A stretch of 64,000 bases of DNA from Lentzea xinjiangensis (GCF_900110955.1 NZ_FOFR01000005.1:310001-374000); one strand, 5' to 3'. Shown: positions 18,838 through 27,975, counted from the first letter of the stretch. A program made the numbers and translations. Notes: generated by a model from the sequence alone, not told the origin.

Positions 18838-19096
18838 CTTAGAGAAGTCCTCCCCGGTGACCACCACCTGCCGGACCGGTTCCGCGCTGGTCCTCATCCG
18901 GTGATCGTAGGCAGGTGAAGGGGCGATCCGGCCCGCACGGCAGGAAGCGGCCTCCGGAGAGGGCTGCGCCACCGCCGGCCGAGGTCGTACCCAGGCCTGC
19001 TCACCGCTGACCGGCTGCTGCACGGCAGCGCGGCCGCGCTGGCAGGAAGAGGTCAGCGGGCCGCGCCGGGCGGTGTGGCGGCCATAGCGTGATCTC

Positions 19097-20506
19097 ATGC
19101 CGATCAGCCAGGACAGAAGTCGCGTGGCCGCGAACCGGCTGCGCGAGATCGCGGGGCCGGACCTCTACCGGCGCAACCCGTTCCGCGTCGTCGGACTGGC
19201 CACGAACGCCAAGCCGGCGCAGGTGCGCGCACAGCGCCACCTGCTGCTCGGGGCGCTCGACCTCGGCAGCGGCGGGGTCGCGGGCGATCGGCGGCTGCCG
19301 TTGCCGCGACCGCCGTCCGCGCAGGAGGTGCGCACGGCGTTCGACTCGCTGGAACGCCCGGACCACCGCCTGGTGGACGAGCTGTTCTGGTGGTGGGGCG
19401 AGCCCGGCGCCTGCGGGTGCCCGGCGGAGGTCCACGAGGAGCACGACGCCGCGGTCGAGGCGCACGCGAAGGCACTCGACGCCGAGACCGACGAGGAGCT
19501 CTGGGTCGACGCCGCCGACGCGTGGATGGACGCGCTGGACCACCCGGGGTTCTGGGACCACGTGCGGCACCGGACGGCGGCGCTGTCCGACCGCAGGATG
19601 GATGAGTCCACAGTGGACGGACTACGGGCCGCGCTGCCCAAGGCGCTGCTCGCGCCACAGGTCGCCCTGGCCGGCACCGAGCCGGCGCTCGCGGATCTGC
19701 TCGACGCGTGGGACCTGCCCGCCGCGGTGCTCGACGACGCGCGGCGCACCGCGGCCGAGCCGGCGTCCAGGCGGATCGACGAACTGGTCGACGAGGTGCA
19801 CTCGTTGCTGCGCACCGAGGTGGTCCACGTGGCGGCCGACCGGGTGGACGAGCTGCCGGCGCTCGCCGACCTGCTCGACCGGCTCGCGCCGCACGAGCGG
19901 TACCGCTGGTCGGCCAAGCAGCGCAACAGGGTCGCCGTCATGCTCAACAACTGCGGGCTGGCGCTGAAGTCCGCCGACCGGTACCGGTCGGCGGACCTGC
20001 TGGAACGGGCGTTGTCGTACGTCGTCGAGGAGAGCGACCGGGCGACCATCGCCGACAACCTGGCGGCCGCACCGGCTCCGTCCTGGCCCGCGGTGGACCT
20101 CGGGAGGCAGGGCGGGACCACGAGGAGTCCCGGTTACCCGGTCAGGACGCCGGACCCGCTGCTGCCGGCCCGCTGGCCGTCGAACCTCGCGGTGTTCGCC
20201 CTCTACGTCGCGGCGATGACGATCTGCGTGACCGGCCTGCTCGGCGCGCCGACGTGGGTCTCGGTCATCGCGACCGTCCTGTTCTCCTGGGCGCCCATGG
20301 GAGTCATCACCTCCGACTGGTACCGGTCCCTCATGAGCGACGTGGCGACGTTCGTCGTGGGCGGGCTCGCGTTCGTGCTCGGCTGGTCGGTGGTCAGCTC
20401 GACTCCGTGGGACGTGCTGGCGCGGTTCCTGTGGCCCGGCGTCGCCTTCTCCCTGGTCTCCCCGTTCGTGTACGCGCTGTTCGCTGATCGGCAGGACCGC
20501 GGATGA
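19097..20506 (+). CDS. J-domain-like membrane protein
   Basis: 469 residues. The N-terminus (LYRRNPFRVVGLATNAKPAQ, then RTAFDSLERPDHRLVDELFW) resembles a divergent J-domain-like module placed before actinobacterial Hsp70-like genes, but no HPD tripeptide is visible. A helical middle follows (residues 110-320), then four hydrophobic segments in the last 120 residues. A TAGCGT box ends 6 bp before the ATG and no ribosome binding site is seen, consistent with a leaderless transcript. It overlaps the next gene by 4 nt (ATGA). I infer a membrane-anchored cochaperone for the Hsp70 encoded two genes downstream. Confidence 0.6.
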   Translation: MPISQDRSRVAANRLREIAGPDLYRRNPFRVVGLATNAKPAQVRAQRHLLLGALDLGSGGVAGDRRLPLPRPPSAQEVRTAFDSLERPDHRLVDELFWWWGEPGACGCPAEVHEEHDAAVEAHAKALDAETDEELWVDAADAWMDALDHPGFWDHVRHRTAALSDRRMDESTVDGLRAALPKALLAPQVALAGTEPALADLLDAWDLPAAVLDDARRTAAEPASRRIDELVDEVHSLLRTEVVHVAADRVDELPALADLLDRLAPHERYRWSAKQRNRVAVMLNNCGLALKSADRYRSADLLERALSYVVEESDRATIADNLAAAPAPSWPAVDLGRQGGTTRSPGYPVRTPDPLLPARWPSNLAVFALYVAAMTICVTGLLGAPTWVSVIATVLFSWAPMGVITSDWYRSLMSDVATFVVGGLAFVLGWSVVSSTPWDVLARFLWPGVAFSLVSPFVYALFADRQDRG

Positions 20507-20991
20507 GCACGTGGACGAGGTGGCGCGGGCAACGGCGGTACCACCGCGAGTTCCGGATCGCCGCACCGCGCTGGCCGGACCCGGTCTCGCTCACCGCGGC
20601 GGTCGAGCAGCTCACCCGGACCACCGAGGACGGTCCGGCGCTGGCCGAGGCGGACCTCGCCGACGCCGCGACGAACCTCTGGCGCGCGCAGCGCCGGCTC
20701 TCCCGCCTCGCCGAGGAGGACTCGCGCGAGGCCAAGCGGGTCGGCCGCTACCTGCAGGCCACCCAGCGCGCGCTGGACGAGGCGGGCCTGCTGATCCAGG
20801 ACCACGACGGAACCACCTTCCACCCCGGCCTGTCGCTCGAGGTGCTGACGATGCAACCGGATCCCGCGCTGCGGCACGAGGTCGTGCGCGAGACGGTCCG
20901 CCCGTCGGTCTACCTGGCGGGCAAACGCATCCAGATGGGGCAGGTCATCGTCGGCTACCCCGATGACACCTTGGAGGAAACCGGTGCGTGA
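20503..20991 (+). CDS. GrpE-like protein (putative nucleotide exchange factor)
   Basis: 162 residues. A helical segment (residues 30-95) is followed by LEVLTMQPDPALRHEVVRE and SVYLAGKRIQMGQVIVGYP. The latter has the pattern of the beta-wing of GrpE, which ends in a G-R-V-I-R-P-A-K-V-V-V-G type strand. The gene is shorter than the long-helix GrpE proteins and sits immediately before an Hsp70 gene. Assignment rests on that pattern plus context, so it is moderate. The stop overlaps the Hsp70 start region by 8 nt. Confidence 0.55.
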   Translation: MSTWTRWRGQRRYHREFRIAAPRWPDPVSLTAAVEQLTRTTEDGPALAEADLADAATNLWRAQRRLSRLAEEDSREAKRVGRYLQATQRALDEAGLLIQDHDGTTFHPGLSLEVLTMQPDPALRHEVVRETVRPSVYLAGKRIQMGQVIVGYPDDTLEETGA

Positions 20992-23473
20992 CACCATCGA
21001 CTTCGGCATCGACCTCGGCACCACCAACAGCGCAATGGCCGTCGTGCGCGACGGCACCGTGTCGGTGGTCAAGAACAACGACGGCTGGGACTACACGCCG
21101 TCCGCCGTGTGGATCCCCAAACCCGGCGTCACGCACGTCGGCCGCAGCGCGCGTGACCGCATCCCGAGCGACCCGGACAACGTGCACATCGAGTTCAAGC
21201 AGGAGATGGGGCTCGACGGCGCGGCGCGAGCGTTCCCGAAAGCGGGTCTTTCCCTGACGCCGCAACAGCTCTCCGCCGAGGTGCTGAAGTCGCTGCGGGC
21301 CGACGCCGCGCACGCGTTCGGCGAGGCGCCACCGGCCGCGGTCATCACCGTGCCCGCCGCGTTCCGCCTGCACGAGAACAACGCCACCGGTGAGGCGGCC
21401 GCGCTGGCCGGGTTCGGCACCTGCCCGCTGGTGCAGGAACCGACGGCCGCGGCGTTCGCGTTCGGCTTCCAGAACGCGAGCACCGACGCGTACTGGATGG
21501 TGTTCGACTTCGGCGGCGGCACGTTCGACTCGGCGATCGTCAGCACCCACGACGGCGAGCTGCGCGTGCTCGACCACGCGGGCGACCCGCACCTGGGCGG
21601 CAAGCTGATCGACTGGGCGATCGTGGAACGGCTGCTCGTGCCGGCGGCGGAGGCCGGGCTGGGGCTGCGCGGCCTGCGCCGCGACGACCCGTCGTGGCGG
21701 AGCAACTTCGCCCTGCTCAAGGACGCGGCGGAGAGGGCCAAGATAGCGCTGTCGCGCAACGAGGTCGTCGAGCTGGACGTTGAGCTGGAGATCGGCGGCC
21801 GCAAGGTGACCTTCGACCACGCGCTGCGCCGCGACGAGGTCGACCGCGTGGCCGAGCCGTACTACCTCCGCGCGATCAACCTGTGCCGCGAAGCGCTCAC
21901 CGCGGCCGGTCTCGGCACCGGCGACATCGACAGGCTGCTGCTGGTCGGCGGGACGACGCTGGCACCGGGCCTGCGCGAACGCCTCGCGGACCCGTCGGTG
22001 GGTCTCGGCATCGAGCTGGACCACAGCCAGGACCCCAGCACCGTGGTCGCGCGCGGTGCCGCGGTGTTCGCGAGCACCGTCCCGCTGGACCGCCCGAAGG
22101 CACGTGCGGTGGCCGGCGAGTTCGCCGCCGACCTGCGCTACCCGCGCACCACCAGCCTGGACATCGTGCCGGTGCAGGGCAGGTTCGAGAGCACGACCGG
22201 GCAGGACTGGTCGCGGTTCCACGTCGTGCTGGCCAACGAGAGCGGCACGCCGCCCTTCCGCACACCCCAGGTCGGCCTGGACGCGCAGGGCACGTTCGTC
22301 ACCGAGGTGAAGCTGAACGAGCGGACGACGTCGACGTTCACCGTGCAGCTCGTCGACGCCGATGGCGTGCGGTACAAGGTGAACCCGGCCACCGCGTCGA
22401 TCACGCACGTGACGAACGAGCTGGGTGGCCAGGTGCTGACCAACTCGCTCGGACTGTCCGAAGCGGACGGCACGTTCACGCCGATCCTGCACAAGGGCGC
22501 CCGCCTGCCCGCCGCCATGTCCAGCACCTTCTACACCACGATCGCCTTGCACCGCACCGACTCCGACGCGGTCATCCGCATCCCGCTCGTGGAGGGCGAG
22601 CGGGCGCGCGCCGACCGCAACCTGCGCATCGGCCTGATCGAGATCAGGCCGAAGGACGTCCGCATCGACCTGCCGAGCGGCAGCGAGGTGGAGATCACCG
22701 TCGAGGTGGACGAGTCGCGGCGGGTCACCGTGGTCGCCGACGTGCCGCTGGTGGACGAGCAGTTCGAGGCCGAGATCGACCTCTCGCACGTGCGGCCGCC
22801 CGACGCCGCCGCGCTGGAGCGCGAGCTGCGCGAGGTGAACGGCCGGCTGGCCGCGCTGCGAGGGGACGGCCGGGTGCCGGCGCAGGCCCGGCAGAGGCTG
22901 GACCGGCTGGAGAACGAGCAGGTGCTGGTGCTGGCCCGCGACGAGGTCCGCGCCGCCGCCACCGACCACGGCAGCGCGGCGGCGGCCGACCAGCGCCTGC
23001 GCGACGTCCACGCGGTGCTCGACGAGGTCGAGGAGCAGAGCGACCTGCGCGCCCTGTTCGACGAGCTCGACCAGGAGCTCGCGCAGTGCCGGGAGCTGCT
23101 CGACCGCAAGGGCGCGGCCGACGACCACCTGGAACTGGCCGACGTCGAACGCCGCGCCGCCGACCTCCGCGAGCACCCGGACCGCGCCGCGATCGAGGAG
23201 CTGCTCAACCGGGCCGTCCACCTCGCGACCACGGTGATGAAGCGCGACGAGACCTACGACATCGCCATCTTCCACCACTTCCGCGCCAACCTGCCGAAGC
23301 TGTCCCAGCCGATGCGGGCCCGCGCGCTGATCGCCGAGGGGAACCAGGCACTCGCGGAGGGCAACTGGCGCGTCCTGCCCCTGGTGAACCAGGAGCTGCG
23401 CGGCCTGTGGCCCGCGGGGGAACAGGACCGCTCGCCGGGCGGCGTCCGCAGCATGCACGGACGGCAGCGGTGA
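20984..23473 (+). CDS. Hsp70 (DnaK-like) chaperone with an extended C-terminus
   Basis: 829 residues. The ATPase domain shows the phosphate-1 motif FGIDLGTTNSAMAV, connect/phosphate-2 VFDFGGGTFDSAIVS, and the adenosine motif LLVGGTTLAPGLRERL. A beta-sandwich-like region follows (residues about 385-600), then about 220 residues of charged, largely helical sequence unlike the DnaK lid. At 829 residues it is longer than DnaK (about 640). The GTG start at 20984 has an ideal GGAGG site 6 nt upstream. It overlaps both neighbours. As DnaK-KJ clusters are normally elsewhere, this is probably a specialised Hsp70 working with the membrane proteins of this operon. Confidence 0.9.
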   Translation: MRDTIDFGIDLGTTNSAMAVVRDGTVSVVKNNDGWDYTPSAVWIPKPGVTHVGRSARDRIPSDPDNVHIEFKQEMGLDGAARAFPKAGLSLTPQQLSAEVLKSLRADAAHAFGEAPPAAVITVPAAFRLHENNATGEAAALAGFGTCPLVQEPTAAAFAFGFQNASTDAYWMVFDFGGGTFDSAIVSTHDGELRVLDHAGDPHLGGKLIDWAIVERLLVPAAEAGLGLRGLRRDDPSWRSNFALLKDAAERAKIALSRNEVVELDVELEIGGRKVTFDHALRRDEVDRVAEPYYLRAINLCREALTAAGLGTGDIDRLLLVGGTTLAPGLRERLADPSVGLGIELDHSQDPSTVVARGAAVFASTVPLDRPKARAVAGEFAADLRYPRTTSLDIVPVQGRFESTTGQDWSRFHVVLANESGTPPFRTPQVGLDAQGTFVTEVKLNERTTSTFTVQLVDADGVRYKVNPATASITHVTNELGGQVLTNSLGLSEADGTFTPILHKGARLPAAMSSTFYTTIALHRTDSDAVIRIPLVEGERARADRNLRIGLIEIRPKDVRIDLPSGSEVEITVEVDESRRVTVVADVPLVDEQFEAEIDLSHVRPPDAAALERELREVNGRLAALRGDGRVPAQARQRLDRLENEQVLVLARDEVRAAATDHGSAAAADQRLRDVHAVLDEVEEQSDLRALFDELDQELAQCRELLDRKGAADDHLELADVERRAADLREHPDRAAIEELLNRAVHLATTVMKRDETYDIAIFHHFRANLPKLSQPMRARALIAEGNQALAEGNWRVLPLVNQELRGLWPAGEQDRSPGGVRSMHGRQR

Positions 23474-24327
23474 ACGCCATCGCGCACGCCCGCGACGTCG
23501 ACCTCGCCCGTGCCGCGGAGCTGGCACGGGCGGGCGACCACGACGCCGCGCAGCGGATCCTCGAAGGCCTCGGGCGCGCTCCGGCCACCCTGGACCTGCT
23601 GGCCAGGGTGCACGCCCAGCGCGGTGACCTGGCCGCGGCACGGGCGGCGTGGGCCGAGGTGCTGTCCGGCGACCCGGCACACGTCTCGGCACTGGCCGGC
23701 ACCCGGCTGATCGACGACATCACCGCGGGCAGGCGCCGCGCCCACCCGGTCCCGGTCGCCCTCATCGGTGGTTCGGCGGCACTCGTCGCGGTCGCACTGG
23801 CCGCCGTGCTGCTCCCCGCCTCCTCCCCGGACGGAGAACCGCCTGCGGCCCAGGAACCTGCGACCCAGTCACCCGCCATCCGGTCCTCGGTGCCGGCGGC
23901 GACCCAGCCGGTCGCCGCCACCCCGGACCCGGAGCTGCTGGCCTCACTGGCCGCCCCGGAGGTGCGCCTCACCCCCGCCGGCACCGGTGTCCGCGTGGTG
24001 TTCGCGCGGGGGATGTTCGGGCCGGACAGCACCGCGCTGAGCCAGGAGGGGCGGGAGCAGTTGCAGCGCTGGGGACGACTGCTGCGCGGCAAGCGGGTAC
24101 GCGTGACGGTGTTCGGGCACGGCGTCGTGGTCCCGGGCGGCCCGGTGACGGGAGGCTCGGCGACGGCGGTGGCCAGGGCGGCCGCGGCCGTCGAGGTGCT
24201 CGCGGCGGCGGGCGAGCAGCCGCCCGCCGTGTTCGTCCTGCGATCGGCCGAGCAGTCGGACGCCCCGCACACGGGCGCCGACCCCGCTCCGAACCGGACC
24301 GTGACCTTGCGGGTGGACCCCTGGTGA
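23470..24327 (+). CDS. TPR-like/OmpA-like membrane protein of the Hsp70 operon
   Basis: 285 residues. A helical N-terminal region (residues 1-85) contains TPR-like repeats (ELARAGDHDAAQRILEGLG, HAQRGDLAAARAAWAEVL). A single transmembrane helix lies at about residues 97-117, then a Pro/Ala/Thr linker. The extracytoplasmic domain (residues about 155-285) has an OmpA/MotB-like pattern: FARGMFGPDSTALSQEG, LQRWGRLLRGKRVRVTVFGHG. It overlaps the Hsp70 gene by 4 nt. I infer that the TPR end docks cytoplasmic chaperones while the outer domain touches the cell wall. Confidence 0.65.
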   Translation: MNAIAHARDVDLARAAELARAGDHDAAQRILEGLGRAPATLDLLARVHAQRGDLAAARAAWAEVLSGDPAHVSALAGTRLIDDITAGRRRAHPVPVALIGGSAALVAVALAAVLLPASSPDGEPPAAQEPATQSPAIRSSVPAATQPVAATPDPELLASLAAPEVRLTPAGTGVRVVFARGMFGPDSTALSQEGREQLQRWGRLLRGKRVRVTVFGHGVVVPGGPVTGGSATAVARAAAAVEVLAAAGEQPPAVFVLRSAEQSDAPHTGADPAPNRTVTLRVDPW

Positions 24328-24520
24328 TCTTCTCCGCCGAGTGGCGGGAAATCACCCGGAACGCATTCCGCCGAAGCGGCGATCATTCACACGGAGACGA
24401 CCGCCGACCGGATTTCGCGGGGGTAAATCTTCCCTTGCCGAGAACGCACTTGTCGTCGCACCGGAGCGTGCCTAGTTTCGGAGGTGCTCACGGCGATCGC
24501 CATTGACGGCGACGACAGGA

Positions 24521-25396
24521 ATGCGAGAAATCCGTGTCCGGCAAAACATTCATGAGCACGTCCACGCCATCAGCGGCGCCTTCGTGGTGAAGGGGCGCGG
24601 CTCGGTTCGGGAGCTGTTCGTCCACCCGGTGAAAGGACTCGGCGCGCAACCGCTGGACCGGGTCTGGCTCCGGCCGGGCGGGGGGATGCCGAACGACCGG
24701 ATCTTCGCGCTCGCCCGGCCGGACGGCGGTCACCGGCCGGGGACGAGGACGGGGCTGTCGAAGAAGGAGTTCTTCGCCCTGGTCTCGGACCACCGGCTGG
24801 CCGGGCTCGACACCCACCTCGACGTCGAGTCGGACGTCCTCACCGTGCGAGTCGCGGGACACGACGTGTTGAAAGCCGATCTGGGCACCGCGGAAGGCGC
24901 CGGTGCGGCGGTGCGGTTCTTCACACGCGTGCTCGACCTGCCCGCGGGAACGGCACCGGTGCTCGCGCGGGAGCCGGGCAGGCGCTTCACCGACGCGAAC
25001 GCGCTCGGCGACGGACCGATGAACTGGCTCACGGTCGTCAACCTGGCCTCGGTGCGGGACCTGGAGGCGCGCACCGGCACCACGATCGACCCGAAGCGGT
25101 TCCGCGCCAACGTCTTGGTAGACGGCTTGAGCGCGTGGTCCGAACTGGACCTCGTCGGGCAGGAGTTCTACCTGGGCGGCGTGCGCGTGCGGGGCGTGCG
25201 CCGGACCAAGCGCTGCGCCGCGACCGAGGTCGCGCCGGGGACGGGTCTGCGCGACCTGCCGGTGGTGACCCTGATCCAGCGGACCCGCGGCCACCACTTC
25301 ATGGGAATCCACGTGGAGGTCCTCACCGCGGGACTGCTGGAGAAGGGCGGTGAGGTCGTTGTCGGTTCTGCGCCTGCGGGTCAGCGAGTCGGCTGA
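24521..25396 (+). CDS. MOSC domain protein
   Basis: Up to 291 residues from the ATG used here. The N-terminal beta-barrel begins VRELFVHPVKGLGAQ. The core includes MPNDRIFAL, the FTDANALGDGPMNWLTVVNLAS stretch (the Asn/Asp-rich pocket), and DPKRFRANVLVDG. The MOSC Cys is in RRTKRCAATEVAP. MOSC proteins bind molybdenum cofactor and typically move sulfur or reduce N-hydroxylated compounds when paired with an iron-sulfur reductase, which here overlaps by 47 nt. The start is uncertain; a TTG at 24503 is in frame, and the family alignment would also allow a start nearer residue 20. Confidence 0.85.
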   Translation: MREIRVRQNIHEHVHAISGAFVVKGRGSVRELFVHPVKGLGAQPLDRVWLRPGGGMPNDRIFALARPDGGHRPGTRTGLSKKEFFALVSDHRLAGLDTHLDVESDVLTVRVAGHDVLKADLGTAEGAGAAVRFFTRVLDLPAGTAPVLAREPGRRFTDANALGDGPMNWLTVVNLASVRDLEARTGTTIDPKRFRANVLVDGLSAWSELDLVGQEFYLGGVRVRGVRRTKRCAATEVAPGTGLRDLPVVTLIQRTRGHHFMGIHVEVLTAGLLEKGGEVVVGSAPAGQRVG

Positions 25397-26312
25397 TCTC
25401 ACGCCGACCGTCCGCCGGTTCGTCCTGCGCGACCCGGCCGGGCTCGCGCTACCGGCGTACGAGCCCGGTGCGCACGTCGTGGTCACCACTCCCGCCGGGC
25501 ACAAGCGCAGCTACAGCCTCGTCGATCCGGGTGGGGCCCGGCCGCGGGAGTACACCGTGTGCGTGCGCCGTGAGAACGACGGCCGGGGCGGCTCCACGAG
25601 CATGCACGACGACGTGACGACGGGCACCGAGCTCCTGGTCTCCGCGCCGGTCAACAGGTTCCCGCTCCTCCCCTCCCCCGAGTACCTGTTCATCGCCGGA
25701 GGGATCGGCATCACGCCGATCCGGGCGATGGTGCACCGGTTGCGCGCGGAGGGCCGGACCGGTGCGCGGCTGCTGTACCTGACGCAGTCCGCCGAAGAAA
25801 CGCCTTTCCTGCAGGAGTTCGACGGTCCGCAGGACACCGTGCACCACAGTGACGACCGCGGCCTGCTCGACCTGTGGCCCTACCTCGCCGAACCGGACGA
25901 CGACGTGCGCGTCTACTGCTGCGGGCCTGCTCCGCTCCTGCGGGCCGTACGGGCGATGACCGCGCACTGGCGCGTGAGCCGGGTCCACATGGAGCAGTTC
26001 GCGGCCGCCGGCAGCGGCTTCTCCCTGCCGTTCACCGCCATCTGGGCGCCCGACGGGCGCCGGGTGGAGGTTCCCGCCCACCTCTCGCTCCTCGCCGCCC
26101 TGCGCCGCGACGGCATCGCGGTCGAGTCGTCCTGCGAGGCCGGCGTGTGCGGCACCTGCCGCCTCGCGCTCCTCGGCGGCGAGGTCGAGCACCGCGACTC
26201 GGTGCTGACCGGGAGCGAGCGCCTTTCCGGCGTGGTCGCCTGCGTCTCGCGGGCCACGTCCCCGGAGATCGTCATCGGGCCGCATGGTCCTTCCCGAAGG
26301 GATTTCTCGTGA
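25350..26312 (+). CDS. phthalate dioxygenase reductase-like oxidoreductase (FMN/NAD/2Fe-2S)
   Basis: 320 residues. The flavin-binding RSYSLVD motif lies near residue 50, the NAD-binding GGIGITPIRAMVHRL at about residue 112, and a C-terminal plant-type 2Fe-2S ferredoxin domain with SSCEAGVCGTCRLALL and a later Cys in VACVS (CX4CX2C...C). It is the natural electron donor for the overlapping MOSC protein, giving a two-protein Mo-dependent reductase or hydroxylase system. GTG start with GGAG upstream. Confidence 0.9.
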   Translation: MRSLSVLRLRVSESADLTPTVRRFVLRDPAGLALPAYEPGAHVVVTTPAGHKRSYSLVDPGGARPREYTVCVRRENDGRGGSTSMHDDVTTGTELLVSAPVNRFPLLPSPEYLFIAGGIGITPIRAMVHRLRAEGRTGARLLYLTQSAEETPFLQEFDGPQDTVHHSDDRGLLDLWPYLAEPDDDVRVYCCGPAPLLRAVRAMTAHWRVSRVHMEQFAAAGSGFSLPFTAIWAPDGRRVEVPAHLSLLAALRRDGIAVESSCEAGVCGTCRLALLGGEVEHRDSVLTGSERLSGVVACVSRATSPEIVIGPHGPSRRDFS

Positions 26313-26349
26313 TCATCCATCTGCGTCCCGCGACGACGGGCGGCGGCCC

Positions 26350-26973
26350 GTGATCGACTGGCTGCGGCTCGCCGAGTCGCTCATCTCCTCACCGTGGCTG
26401 TACGCCGTGCTCATCGCGGTGTCCTTCCTGGACTCCTTCCTGCCCCTGATCCCGAGCGAGCCCGTCGTGATCGTCGCCGGTGTCTACGCCGCCACCGGGC
26501 AGACGAACATCGTGCTCGCCATCGCCGCCACGACGCTCGGCGCGTTCCTCGGCGACCTGGTCCCCTACAGCATCGGGCGGCTGCTCGGCACCCGCGTGCT
26601 CAAGCGGATGCCACCCGGCACCAAACGCCGTGCCGCCCACGACTGGTTCACCCGCGAGCTCGACGCCCGCGGTGGGTTCATCCTGGTGAGCACGCGGTTC
26701 ATCCCGGTCGGCCGCTACCTGGCGACCCTGTCCACCGGCCTCGTCGGCTTCCCGCTGGCCAAGTACCTGATGTTCATCGCGTTCGCCACGACCTCCTGGA
26801 GCGCCTACACCGCGCTCACCGGCTACCTCGGCGGAGTCCTGTTCCAGGACAACGCGCTGCTGGGGATGGCCGTCGGCATCGGGCTCGCGTTCGTGGTGAC
26901 CGGGTTCATCGAGGTCGTGCGCCGCCTGCGCCAGCGCGCGAACGCCGTCGCGCCGGACCCCGTCGCCGACTGA
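26350..26973 (+). CDS. DedA family membrane protein
   Basis: 207 residues. The DedA/SNARE-associated core is present: a re-entrant segment FLDSFLPLIPSEPVVIVAG, AFLGDLVPYSIGRLLG, and FTRELDARGGFILVSTRFIPVGRYLATLSTG, the last including the conserved R-F-(I/V)-P-x-x-R. Family members move polyprenyl phosphate or phospholipids across the membrane. GTG start; it follows the reductase closely and ends at a strong hairpin. Confidence 0.88.
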   Translation: MIDWLRLAESLISSPWLYAVLIAVSFLDSFLPLIPSEPVVIVAGVYAATGQTNIVLAIAATTLGAFLGDLVPYSIGRLLGTRVLKRMPPGTKRRAAHDWFTRELDARGGFILVSTRFIPVGRYLATLSTGLVGFPLAKYLMFIAFATTSWSAYTALTGYLGGVLFQDNALLGMAVGIGLAFVVTGFIEVVRRLRQRANAVAPDPVAD

Positions 26974-26981
26974 CGGGCCCT

Positions 26982-27036
26982 GTCGCCGCGGAGGGCGCCG
27001 AGCGGATCACGTCCGCTCGGCGCCCTTCGCGGCGAC
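26982..27036. terminator. long bidirectional hairpin terminator
   Basis: An outer 9-bp stem (26982-26990 with 27028-27036) and an inner perfect 14-bp stem (26993-27006 with 27012-27025) give about 25 bp with a 5-nt loop. It lies between convergent dedA-like and LysR genes, and the loop carries the LysR stop codon, so the LysR 3' end is part of the hairpin. Confidence 0.85.
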
Positions 27037-27927
27037 GGCCATGATGTGCCGGGTGCGCTCGCGCAGGAGCTGGTGCGTGCGGTCGTGGTGGTTGCGCGGG
27101 TGCCACGCCATGCTGATCGTCACCGGCGGCAGCTCCACCGGGATCGTGAACGTGCGCAGGCCGAGCGTGTCCAGCATCGGCCGGCCCAGCCCGGCGGGAG
27201 CCACGCACACGACATCGGTCTCGCGGACCAGGAACATCGCGCTCGCGAACGTCGGGACCACGACCGCCACGCGCCGGCGCAGCCCCAGGCCGGTGAGCTG
27301 GTCGTCGATCGGGCCGCGGGCCCGGCCGCGCCGGGACACGACGATGTGGTCGGCCGCGGCGAACCGTTGCGGCGTCACGGTTCTCGCCTTGGCGAGCGGG
27401 TGGTCCGGCCGCACCACGCCGATCAGCGTCTCGGTGACCAGCGTCTCCGAGTGGATCTCCGGGTCGACCGGGCGGATGCTGCCGATCTCCAGGTCCAGCA
27501 GGCCTTCCCGCAGGGCGGGGGTGTCCTCGAGGTTCTCCGGCCGCAGGCGCAGCGAGATGCCGGGGGCCTGCACCCGCAGGTCGTCGATGAGCGACGGGAT
27601 GAACGTCGTGGACAGCATGTCGGTGACCTGCAGGTCGAACATGCGCACCGCGGTCCGCGGATCGGCGGTGGTGGGCGGCGCGAACAGCGCCCGCGCCCTG
27701 GCGGCGACGGCGTGCACCTCACCGCGCAGTTCCAGGGCCCGCGGCGTGGGCACGAGGTCGCGTCCGGCCCGCACGAGCAACGGGTCGCCGAAGGCCCGGC
27801 GCAGCCGCGCCAGGGTCCGGCTCATCGCCGGAGCCGAGGTGTGCAGCCTGGCCGCGGCCTTGGTCACGCTGTTCTCGGCGAGCAGCGCGTCCAACGCCTC
27901 GATCAGGTTCAGGTCGATGTGGTCCAC
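27007..27927 (-). CDS. LysR family regulator
   Basis: 306 residues. The N-terminal helix-turn-helix (IDLNLIEALDALLAENSVTKAAARLH, MSRTLARLRRAFGDPLLVR) is of the NodD/NahR-like LysR subgroup. The effector domain follows. It is divergent from the FAD monooxygenase operon, with a palindromic box between, so it probably activates that operon in response to a pathway compound. Start is GTG, with GGGAG directly in front; spacing is shorter than ideal. Confidence 0.9.
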   Translation of the reverse strand: MDHIDLNLIEALDALLAENSVTKAAARLHTSAPAMSRTLARLRRAFGDPLLVRAGRDLVPTPRALELRGEVHAVAARARALFAPPTTADPRTAVRMFDLQVTDMLSTTFIPSLIDDLRVQAPGISLRLRPENLEDTPALREGLLDLEIGSIRPVDPEIHSETLVTETLIGVVRPDHPLAKARTVTPQRFAAADHIVVSRRGRARGPIDDQLTGLGLRRRVAVVVPTFASAMFLVRETDVVCVAPAGLGRPMLDTLGLRTFTIPVELPPVTISMAWHPRNHHDRTHQLLRERTRHIMAVAAKGAERT

Positions 27928-27958
27928 CTCCCGATTATCACCTGCGAAATGCCTCAGT

Positions 27959-27975
27959 ACCAGAGTTGCACTGGT
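27959..27975. promoter_or_regulatory. candidate LysR box
   Basis: ACCAG-N7-CTGGT is a 17-bp interrupted palindrome in the divergent promoter between the LysR gene and the monooxygenase operon, 32 bp from the LysR start. Size and position fit LysR-type sites, though the strict T-N11-A core is not exact. Confidence 0.5.

Noticed and set aside
20945..23692. 915-codon open frame antisense to the Hsp70 gene
   Set aside because: Low-complexity Arg/Val/Gln translation with no family pattern; it mirrors GC-rich third codon positions of the Hsp70 gene, which has clear motifs and a ribosome binding site.
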